DNA of 28,350 nucleotides from Neorhizobium sp. UBA7851 (GTDB lineage Bacteria > Pseudomonadota > Alphaproteobacteria > Rhizobiales > Rhizobiaceae), in NCBI GenBank assembly GCA_002500765.1, contig DLSX01000121.1, forward strand, positions 1 to 28,350, read 5' to 3'. Shown here in pieces: positions 7,722 to 12,699 of the stretch. The position numbers and the translations under genes are program-made. The notes under the pieces are model-generated. The model was not told the origin of the DNA. It did not search any database and worked only from the letters and a program-made list of their open reading frames with translations. Position 1 is the stretch's first letter. The number at the start of each line of letters is the position of its first letter.

Positions 7722-7928
7722 ATGGGCGCAAGCGATGGTTCGCCGAACACGGCGCACAAGGGCAACACCCCCCGGCAGGCGGAAGAATCCGCTCGCAGCA
7801 GGGGAAACAGGCAAGAGCTGGAAGAACAGCTGAACGAGGGACTGGAAGACACCTTTCCCGCAAGCGACCCCGTCGCGACCAGCACGACCGCAATTCCCGC
7901 CGGCACCCCCAAGCCGCCGAAACACTGA
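7722..7928 (+). CDS. Small hypothetical protein, 68 aa, stress-type
   Basis: This hydrophilic, probably disordered protein begins MGASDGSPNTAHKGNTPRQA and ends PAGTPKPPKH. The central segment ELEEQLNEGLEDTFPASDPV carries the L-x-D-TFPASDPV motif that I recall from many small uncharacterised alphaproteobacterial proteins; its function is unknown. There is no signal peptide or membrane segment. GAGGAG at 7708-7713 supports ATG 7722. The gene is divergent from ecfG, with a perfect EcfG-type promoter 36 bases upstream and a good terminator behind it, so it forms a single-gene stress transcript. It is rich in Pro, Ser and Thr at the C-terminus. Confidence 0.8.
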   Translation: MGASDGSPNTAHKGNTPRQAEESARSRGNRQELEEQLNEGLEDTFPASDPVATSTTAIPAGTPKPPKH

Positions 7929-7945
7929 ATTTTGCCAGGCTACGG

Positions 7946-7981
7946 ATAGGCGGCCCGGTTTGCGGGCAGCCTATTATTTTT
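7946..7981 (+). terminator. Intrinsic terminator after the 68-aa gene
   Basis: Arms ATAGGCGGCCCG (7946-7957) and CGGGCAGCCTAT (7963-7974) pair with one mismatch around a 5-base loop, followed by a T-rich run at 7975-7981. Confidence 0.8.
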
Positions 7982-8001
7982 GTTTGTATTCATCTGTGAC
8001 A

Positions 8002-8020
8002 TTTTCGGGATTTCCGAAAA
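8002..8020. repeat. Palindrome, possible remnant of a rhizobial intergenic repeat
   Basis: TTTTCGG (8002-8008) and CCGAAAA (8014-8020) form perfect 7-base arms, followed by GCATGATC. The combination of TTTTCGGGAT and AAGCATGATC recalls a common rhizobial palindromic repeat, here shortened. It lies in the 204-base gap before the NepR-like ORF, where I found no GGAAC promoter. It could instead be an operator. Confidence 0.35.
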
Positions 8021-8132
8021 GCATGATCTTGCTGTATGGAAATCTAATGTAGGATCCACGGACGGCGCCGGATCTGTTTTCGGCATCCCGTGACAAAAGG
8101 CATGTGACAGAAGGTCGGCATCAGAGGTCGGG

Positions 8133-8303
8133 ATGACGAAGGAAAATGCTCAGCTTGGTGAGCGGGAGGCAAGGATGGGGCGCCGCGTGAATGGCAAAGT
8201 CTCGGTTCTGCTGACGGAGATCGAAAAGGAAGAAGTTCCCGATCGCCTGCTCGAACTCGCCAAAAAGCTTCAGACCGCCCTCAACGACAAGCTCGATCGC
8301 TGA
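8133..8303 (+). CDS. NepR-like small protein, candidate anti-sigma factor, 56 aa
   Basis: A 56-residue ORF starting MTKENAQLGEREARMGRRVN. Its second half has the pattern of NepR, the anti-sigma factor of EcfG: a first helix (KVSVLLTEIEKE) and then EEVPDRLLELAKKLQTAL, matching the conserved E-x-VPDR-[FL]-L-[DE]-L helix of NepR proteins. The N-terminus is basic and probably disordered, as in NepR. NepR holds EcfG inactive until phosphorylated PhyR removes it. AGAGG five bases before ATG 8133 supports this start; GGGAGG before the internal ATG 8175 would give a 42-residue form, so the start is not certain. It lies about 570 bases from ecfG, on the opposite strand. I found no EcfG-type promoter directly upstream. 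The link to NepR rests on a short motif and needs a profile search. Confidence 0.6.
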   Translation: MTKENAQLGEREARMGRRVNGKVSVLLTEIEKEEVPDRLLELAKKLQTALNDKLDR

Positions 8304-8329
8304 TTAACCCTCACGCCTGTTCATCTCAT

Positions 8330-8659
8330 TCACCGCTGCATCGGCACGATCGTATCAATCCTGACGCGACCGCCGACCACGCCTCGCTCTCCATCGACGG
8401 AGAACCGGCCGCTCGTATCCGCAATCACGGTATAAAGCTTGTCGTTGCGAAAGGCGCTTGCCTCCTTGGTGGAGTTTCCTTCCGCAGGGGCCGCACCTAT
8501 CTCGGTAAAGTCCAATTCGGCCTCGCTCGCAACGATACGCGCGTCGCCGGGTGTCAGAGCCCGCACGACCACCTCGCCATGTGACGGCGAGTTCTGCCAG
8601 TTCGGATCGTCAATTGCCGCCGTCGGCACGAGACGAAAGATCTTCAGGCCGTCTGTCAT
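8330..8659 (-). CDS. Hypothetical protein, 109 aa, stress-type promoter
   Basis: I do not recognise this soluble 109-residue protein. It begins MTDGLKIFRLVPTAAIDDPN and contains GEVVVRALTPGDARIVASEA followed by strand-rich sequence ending VRIDTIVPMQR. It has no signal peptide, Cys residues or membrane segment. ATG 8659 is preceded by GGAGG with an eight-base spacer; an upstream in-frame ATG at 8683 has no ribosome site and would lie at the transcription start. An EcfG-type promoter (8711-8687) is 27 bases upstream and shares the intergenic region with the yciF-like gene's promoter, so both genes are probably switched on together. It is convergent with the NepR-like ORF, 26 bases apart. Confidence 0.75.
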   Translation of the reverse strand: MTDGLKIFRLVPTAAIDDPNWQNSPSHGEVVVRALTPGDARIVASEAELDFTEIGAAPAEGNSTKEASAFRNDKLYTVIADTSGRFSVDGERGVVGGRVRIDTIVPMQR

Positions 8660-8686
8660 GTCGTTTTCCTCCGGTATCCTCAAGAC

Positions 8687-8711
8687 AACTTCCGCAGGTC
8701 TCTTCCGTTCC
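8687..8711 (-). promoter_or_regulatory. EcfG-type promoter of the 109-aa gene
   Basis: Minus strand: GGAAC at 8711-8707, a 16-base spacer, AGTT at 8690-8687, fitting GGAAC-N18-TT. It is 27 bases from the ATG and divergent from the promoter at 8735-8759. Confidence 0.65.
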
Positions 8712-8734
8712 GTCCGGCTTAAATGCTCAAGCCG

Positions 8735-8759
8735 GGAACTTTCCCCGGCACCCCTGGTT
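8735..8759 (+). promoter_or_regulatory. EcfG-type promoter of the YciF-like gene
   Basis: GGAAC at 8735-8739, a 16-base spacer, GGTT at 8756-8759, fitting GGAAC-N18-TT. The ATG is 42 bases downstream. Confidence 0.7.
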
Positions 8760-8801
8760 AGACGGCGGCAACCTCAAAAACCGACCTAGGGAGAAGACAC
8801 G

Positions 8802-9302
8802 ATGGCGACGACGAAGACGCTGAACGATCTCTTTTACGAAACGCTCAAGGACATCTATTACGCCGAACGGCAGATCGTGAAGGCGCTGCCCAAGATGGCG
8901 CGCGGCGCCCAGGACCCGAAACTGAAAGCCGCCTTCGAAACCCACAAGGAAGAGACCGAGGGCCAGATCGAACGGCTCAAGCAGGTTTTCGAGATCCTCG
9001 GCAAGCGCGCCCAGGGCAAGACCTGCGATGCAATCGAGGGAATTCTGTCCGAAGGCGAGGAAGTCCTGGACGAATTCAAGGGCACCCCCGCCCTCGATGC
9101 CGGCCTTTTGGCCGCAGCCCAGGCCGTCGAGCATTACGAGATCAGCCGATATGGCACACTTCATGCGTGGGCCGAACAGCTCGGTATGAAGGATGCGGCA
9201 AAGCTGCTTGCCGAAACGCTGAAGGAAGAATCGAAGACCGACGACCTGCTGACGGAACTTGCCGAAAGCGCCGTCAACATAGCGGCGAAAAAGGCCGCCT
9301 GA
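8802..9302 (+). CDS. YciF/DUF892-type ferritin-like protein
   Basis: This 166-residue, all-helical protein belongs to the DUF892 (YciE/YciF) family, a ferritin-like four-helix bundle that can carry a dinuclear metal site and is induced by osmotic or general stress in several bacteria. Family marks are LNDLFYETLKDIYYAERQIV at the start, HKEETEGQIERLKQVFEILG in helix 2, and AAQAVEHYEISRYGTLHAWA in helix 3; the Glu and His residues here are the likely metal ligands. The exact reaction is unknown. AGGGAGA about ten bases before ATG 8802 supports the start. An EcfG-type promoter lies 42 bases upstream and a strong terminator follows, so it is a single-gene transcript. The C-terminus ends in a short Ala/Lys tail. 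Confidence 0.93.
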   Translation: MATTKTLNDLFYETLKDIYYAERQIVKALPKMARGAQDPKLKAAFETHKEETEGQIERLKQVFEILGKRAQGKTCDAIEGILSEGEEVLDEFKGTPALDAGLLAAAQAVEHYEISRYGTLHAWAEQLGMKDAAKLLAETLKEESKTDDLLTELAESAVNIAAKKAA

Positions 9303-9324
9303 CAGGGTAACTGCTTGAAAAAGC

Positions 9325-9350
9325 AAAGCCCGGATTGCTCCGGGCTTTTT
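9325..9350 (+). terminator. Terminator after the YciF-like gene
   Basis: AAAGCCCGGA (9325-9334) and TCCGGGCTTT (9339-9348) form perfect 10-base arms around TTGC, with T's continuing to 9350. The A-rich 5' side lets it also end the convergent 83-aa gene. Confidence 0.9.
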
Positions 9351-9355
9351 CTGGT

Positions 9356-9607
9356 TCAACGATAGGCGATCGGTCCTATCCCGGTCCCGGGGGGCTGCAT
9401 CGCGGCAGCGATCTCGATCGGCAGCATGTTGCCGTTGAGCGCCTGGCATCGGAAGACGCGACTATCGCGTCCGCCACGCGTTGCAAGATGAGTTCGGGCC
9501 GCATCAAGAGCTAATTCGTAACTGTGATAGAATGACGCAGATTGAACGCCATCGATGACATAGACCCATCCGGTCGCATGAGGCATTATATCGCAGTAGT
9601 TGTGCAT
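9356..9607 (-). CDS. Small protein, 83 aa, DUF2188-like (tentative)
   Basis: An 83-residue protein beginning MHNYCDIMPHATGWVYVIDG. The pattern GWVYVIDG, then ELALDAARTHLA, then VFRCQALNGNMLPI resembles small strand-helix-strand proteins of the DUF2188 kind (a W-x-V strand, an Ala-rich helix and a last strand), but the match is loose and no function is known. The open frame continues far upstream, but AAGGAG about nine bases before ATG 9607 and an EcfG-type promoter at 9658-9634 place the start here; the upstream part lies opposite the DUF2934 gene and is a shadow. It is convergent with the YciF-like gene, sharing a bidirectional terminator. The promoter suggests stress induction. Confidence 0.72.
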   Translation of the reverse strand: MHNYCDIMPHATGWVYVIDGVQSASFYHSYELALDAARTHLATRGGRDSRVFRCQALNGNMLPIEIAAAMQPPGTGIGPIAYR

Positions 9608-9633
9608 GACGAGTCTCTCCTTCCCGACAACGG

Positions 9634-9658
9634 AACTGAGCAATGACGCAAAAGTTCC
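9634..9658 (-). promoter_or_regulatory. EcfG-type promoter of the 83-aa gene
   Basis: Minus strand: GGAAC at 9658-9654, a 16-base spacer, AGTT at 9637-9634, fitting GGAAC-N18-TT. It is 26 bases from the ATG. Confidence 0.7.
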
Positions 9659-9730
9659 ACCATTCCGGGAAGATTTCAACTGGTGGCCTGCAGGGTCCTC
9701 ACGCGACGTTGCAGTTTTTAATATTTCCTC

Positions 9731-9755
9731 GGAACTTTTCTGCAGTGCATGAGTT
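9731..9755 (+). promoter_or_regulatory. EcfG-type promoter of the DUF2934 gene
   Basis: GGAAC at 9731-9735, a 16-base spacer, AGTT at 9752-9755. Transcription would start near 9762, which excludes the in-frame ATG at 9749 and supports the start at 9782. Confidence 0.7.
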
Positions 9756-9781
9756 TGGCGATTTGGGCAATGGAGACGATG

Positions 9782-10162
9782 ATGGCGGCTTCTCAGGAAA
9801 ACTGGATCAAGCACAGAGCGTACGAATTGTGGGAGCAGGAAGGTTACCCTTCCGGCAAGGACATTGAGCACTGGGAACGGGCAAAGCTGGAATATGCGAC
9901 GCTCAGGCCCACGGCAGCCGAGACCGATGTGCTGAGGAACGGCGCTTCGGCAAAGACCACGAAGGCAGCTGCAGCAAAACCGGCCAAGAGCGGCGCGGTA
10001 AAGGCAGCAGCCCCGAAGACCGCCGCTCCCAAGGCGGCCAAAAAGACGGATAAGCCGGCAGCGGCTGTCAAGGCAGATACCAAGCAGAAACTTCCCGCTG
10101 CCGCTGCCGCGGTAAAGCCGGAGCAAACCAAGAAGCGGCCCAAGAAAGCGGCCGCCGAATAG
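9782..10162 (+). CDS. DUF2934 protein with Lys/Ala-rich tail
   Basis: A 126-residue protein in two parts. Residues 1-40 (NWIKHRAYELWEQEGYPSGK, then DIEHWERAKLEY) are a DUF2934 motif, a short helical hairpin with conserved Trp residues found in many rhizobial proteins of unknown role. Residues about 55-126 form a low-complexity tail rich in Ala, Lys and Pro (repeated AAKPAK and APKAAKK units) that resembles the basic tails of histone-H1-like bacterial proteins, so nucleic-acid binding is a reasonable guess. GGAG six bases before ATG 9782 and the promoter position decide the start among four in-frame ATGs (9749, 9770, 9779, 9782). The EcfG-type promoter at 9731-9755 suggests induction in general stress. 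Confidence 0.8.
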   Translation: MAASQENWIKHRAYELWEQEGYPSGKDIEHWERAKLEYATLRPTAAETDVLRNGASAKTTKAAAAKPAKSGAVKAAAPKTAAPKAAKKTDKPAAAVKADTKQKLPAAAAAVKPEQTKKRPKKAAAE

Positions 10163-10520
10163 GCTCTCACCTCTGAGCCGACCTTAACAAGAACGAATGA
10201 TACAGTGACCGGCGACCCTGTCGCCGGGCAAACCCTTTTGTATGTTTGTATTGGAATGAAGACATGGGCTCGACGACCGGCGTAAACGCAGTTCTCCCCA
10301 AACCGTCCGACCGGTATCGTCGTCAGCGCCGTCGATCTTCCCTCCAATCCCTCAAGCGAAAAAACATTTGCCCCGGCGAGACTTCCCGCGATCATGCGAT
10401 CTTGCGGGAGACCAGCCGATGAGCGCTTATGTTTCCATCGAGCCGCAGAATAATCACTTTGCCAGACGGCGGAATCGCGTAGGCTTGGGTTCTGTCGCGG
10501 CAAAGGGGGAAAATGCCAGG
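10163..10520. other. 358-base gap before glgA
   Basis: It holds a hairpin (10209-10227). It also holds a 52-codon ORF (10264-10422) without a good ribosome site; the ORF's stop overlaps, as ATGA, an upstream in-frame glgA start candidate at 10419 that does have GGGAG eight bases away. No GGAAC-type promoter was found for glgA. Confidence 0.5.
10209..10240 (+). terminator. Probable terminator after the DUF2934 gene
   Basis: CCGGCGAC (10209-10216) and GTCGCCGG (10220-10227) are perfect 8-base arms with a 3-base loop. The T run (CCCTTTTG) is delayed by about eight bases, so efficiency is uncertain. Confidence 0.5.
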
Positions 10521-11999
10521 ATGAAGATATTGTCCGTTACGTCGGAAATCTATCCGCTGATCAAGACCGGCGGACTGGCAGACGTAACCGGTTCGCTTCC
10601 CAAGGCACTTGCGCCGCTGGGAATTGAGACGACATCGCTCGTGCCCGGCTACCCCAAGGTGATGAAGCAGCTCGGACAGGCAACCACGCTGATGGAGTTC
10701 GAAGACCTTCTCGGCGAAAAGGCCACGCTTCGGCATGGTCACGTCGAAGGCCTGGATCTTCTCGTCCTCGATGCTCCGAGCCTCTACAACCGACCCGGCG
10801 GCCCCTATGTCGATCAGCACGGCAAGGATCATCCGGACAACTGGAAAAGGTTTGCGGTCCTTTCGCTTGCCGCATCCGAGATTGCCGCAGGCGCCCTGCC
10901 CGGCTGGGTACCGGACCTTGTCCACACCCATGACTGGCAATCGGCGATGACCTCGGTCTACATGCGCCGCAACGGCTGCATGACGCCGGTCGTGATCACC
11001 ATTCACAACATCGCCTTCCAGGGCCAGTATTCATCAGATCTCCTGCCGTGGCTGGGCCTGCCGCCGGAAGCCTACTCCATCGATCAGCTGGAATATTTCG
11101 GCGACATCAGCTTCCTCAAGGGCGGTCTGCAGACGGCCGACGTCATCACCACCGTCAGCCCGACCTACGCGCGCGAAATCCTGACCCCGCGTTTCGGCAT
11201 GGGCCTCAATGGCGTGCTCAACGAAAGGGTGGAAGTGCTGCGCGGCATCGTCAACGGCATCGATCTCGATGTCTGGGATCCGGCGACCGACGAATTCCTG
11301 CCGCAGACCTTCGACATCACCACCCTGCGCCGCAAGCGCGAAAACCGGCAGCCGCTTCTCGACCGTTTCGGCCTTGACCCCGATGACCGCGGACCGATCT
11401 TTTCCGCCGTCAGCCGCATGACCTGGCAAAAGGGAATCGACATGCTGGCGGAGACGGCGGACGAAGTGATCCATAACGGCGGCCGCATCATCATCGTCGG
11501 CGAGGGCGACCATGCGATCGAGCAGTCGCTGCTCGAAACCGCCTCCCGCTATCCCGGCCGCATGGCGGTCCATATCGGCTATGACGAGCCGACGGCCCAT
11601 CTCGTTCAGGGCGGTTCCGACGCGATCGTCCAGCCGTCGCGTTTCGAACCCTGCGGCCTCACCCAGCTATACGCGCTGCGTTACGGCTGCGTGCCGGTCG
11701 TCTCGCGCACCGGCGGGCTTTCGGAAACCATTATCGATGCCAACGACGCGGCCATGTCCGCCCGCGTGGCGACCGGTTTCCAGTTCCACCCCGTCACCAC
11801 CAACGGCCTGCGACTGGCGCTGCGGCGCGCGCTGCACGCCTACGAGCAGCCGAAAATGTGGGCGCGGCTGCAGAACCAGGGCATGAAGACGAAGTTTTCA
11901 TGGGAACGCAGCGGCCAGCAATACGCCGCAGTCTACCGCAGCCTCGTCCAGAAAGCATCGCCCACAACGACCGGATTGCGACGGTTGAAGTTCTGGTGA
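10521..11999 (+). CDS. glgA: Glycogen synthase (ADP-glucose type, GT5)
   Basis: It adds glucose from ADP-glucose to the non-reducing end of glycogen (EC 2.4.1.21). The 492 residues are the normal length. The N-terminus MKILSVTSEIYPLIKTGGLA carries the substrate-binding Lys15 and KTGGL loop. In the C-terminal Rossmann domain SRMTWQKGIDML and RFEPCGLTQLYALRYG hold the phosphate-binding and catalytic Glu region of the GT5/GT-B fold. ATG 10521 gives the canonical start; an in-frame ATG at 10419 with a good ribosome site would add 34 unusual residues and cannot be excluded. In many rhizobia glgA is in a glgBCA-pgm operon; here it is alone, next to the divergent-facing glgX beyond a toxin-antitoxin pair. 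This suggests a second, stress-linked glycogen gene set. Confidence 0.95.
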   Translation: MKILSVTSEIYPLIKTGGLADVTGSLPKALAPLGIETTSLVPGYPKVMKQLGQATTLMEFEDLLGEKATLRHGHVEGLDLLVLDAPSLYNRPGGPYVDQHGKDHPDNWKRFAVLSLAASEIAAGALPGWVPDLVHTHDWQSAMTSVYMRRNGCMTPVVITIHNIAFQGQYSSDLLPWLGLPPEAYSIDQLEYFGDISFLKGGLQTADVITTVSPTYAREILTPRFGMGLNGVLNERVEVLRGIVNGIDLDVWDPATDEFLPQTFDITTLRRKRENRQPLLDRFGLDPDDRGPIFSAVSRMTWQKGIDMLAETADEVIHNGGRIIIVGEGDHAIEQSLLETASRYPGRMAVHIGYDEPTAHLVQGGSDAIVQPSRFEPCGLTQLYALRYGCVPVVSRTGGLSETIIDANDAAMSARVATGFQFHPVTTNGLRLALRRALHAYEQPKMWARLQNQGMKTKFSWERSGQQYAAVYRSLVQKASPTTTGLRRLKFW

Positions 12000-12063
12000 C
12001 CCGGATGAGCCGCAGCCTTACCGCTTGAAAGACCAGCCCGTGCACCGCGACGGATGCGGCCGC

Positions 12064-12091
12064 TTGCGTTAATACGGAAATCCCGTACAAT
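12064..12091 (+). promoter_or_regulatory. Promoter and operator of the BrnT toxin-antitoxin pair
   Basis: TTGCGT (12064-12069), 16 bases, TACAAT (12086-12091). An inverted repeat TACGG (12073-12077) / CCGTA (12083-12087) lies in the spacer and touches the -10, as expected for autorepression. The toxin ATG is only seven bases beyond the -10 and has no ribosome site, so the mRNA would be leaderless. Confidence 0.55.
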
Positions 12092-12098
12092 CCCGATC

Positions 12099-12374
12099 AT
12101 GACAGAAGGAAGGTTCGATCCCGCCAAGGACGTGGCCAACCGTAAGAAACACAATCTGTCGCTGGCCTTCGGCGAACGGATCTTCGACGACGCCAATCAT
12201 CTGATTGTCCCCTCCATTCGCGCAATCGATGGCGAGGAGAGGTTCAAGGTGATCGGCATGGTCGATGACAAGCTGTTCACCGGTGTTTTCGTCTGGCGGG
12301 AAGACCTCGCCCGTTTCATTTCGGTGAGAAGGAGCAACAAGGGTGAAGAACGGTTATATCACGCTACCGGCTGA
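12099..12374 (+). CDS. brnT: BrnT-family toxin (RelE-like ribonuclease)
   Basis: The 91-residue protein starts MTEGRFDPAKDVANRKKHNL, the standard BrnT opening (FDPAK-x-x-x-N-x-x-KH), followed by AFGERIFDD, EERFKVIGMVDDKLFTGVFV and the C-terminal FISVRRSNKGEERLY in place of the usual R-I-I-S-A-R-x-A-x-x-x-E-x-x-x-Y. BrnT is a RelE-fold ribonuclease that blocks translation and is neutralised by a partner encoded downstream. ATG 12099 is chosen because upstream sequence is non-conserved; it has no ribosome site and follows a promoter so closely that leaderless translation is likely. The antitoxin gene overlaps its 3' end by 32 bases. The pair sits between glgA and glgX, a place where it looks inserted. 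Confidence 0.9.
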   Translation: MTEGRFDPAKDVANRKKHNLSLAFGERIFDDANHLIVPSIRAIDGEERFKVIGMVDDKLFTGVFVWREDLARFISVRRSNKGEERLYHATG

Positions 12375-12621
12375 TCCTGCCGACAGTGAGGATTTCGACG
12401 TCACGTCCGAAGCTCTGGAACGCGGCAATCGCGCTCGCCTGATCCGCAAGACAAGAACCGACCTCGGCCTGTCGCAAGCTGAATTCGCGGCCCGGTTTCG
12501 AGTTCCCGTCGGCACCTTACGCGATTGGGAACAAGCGCGGGTGACGCCGCCGGATTTTGCAGTTGCCTATGTCAAGGTAATTGCACGCCATCCGGACATA
12601 GTCGCGAAGGCCGTTGCTTGA
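12343..12621 (+). CDS. Helix-turn-helix antitoxin of the BrnT pair
   Basis: The 92-residue protein has an XRE-type helix-turn-helix at about residues 35-85: LGLSQAEFAARFRVPVGTLR, DWEQARVTPPD, then AYVKVIARHPDIVAKAV. It should bind both the toxin, through its acidic N-terminal part (PADPADSEDFDVTSEALERG), and the inverted repeat in the shared promoter. Classic BrnA has a ribbon-helix-helix fold, so this is a different antitoxin class paired with BrnT; I leave the symbol empty for that reason. The start is GTG 12343, with AAGGAG eight bases upstream, inside the end of brnT, a typical coupled arrangement. A hairpin follows the stop. Confidence 0.88.
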   Translation: MKNGYITLPADPADSEDFDVTSEALERGNRARLIRKTRTDLGLSQAEFAARFRVPVGTLRDWEQARVTPPDFAVAYVKVIARHPDIVAKAVA

Positions 12622-12628
12622 GAGGGAA

Positions 12629-12666
12629 CGGTCGCGAAGCCATATTTCGCGACCGACAATATCTTT
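12629..12666 (+). terminator. Hairpin after the toxin-antitoxin pair
   Basis: CGGTCGCGAA (12629-12638) and TTCGCGACCG (12646-12655) are perfect 10-base arms with a 7-base loop, followed by an AT-rich stretch rather than a clean T run. A smaller hairpin (GGCGC 12671-12675 / GCGCC 12682-12686) lies on the glgX side. Confidence 0.6.
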
Positions 12667-12699
12667 AACTGGCGCCTGAAAGCGCCGTCGGCATATCGC

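Noticed and set aside
9608..10126. N-terminal part of a 256-codon minus-strand frame
   Set aside because: Only the last 83 codons have a ribosome site and promoter; the rest lies opposite the DUF2934 gene.
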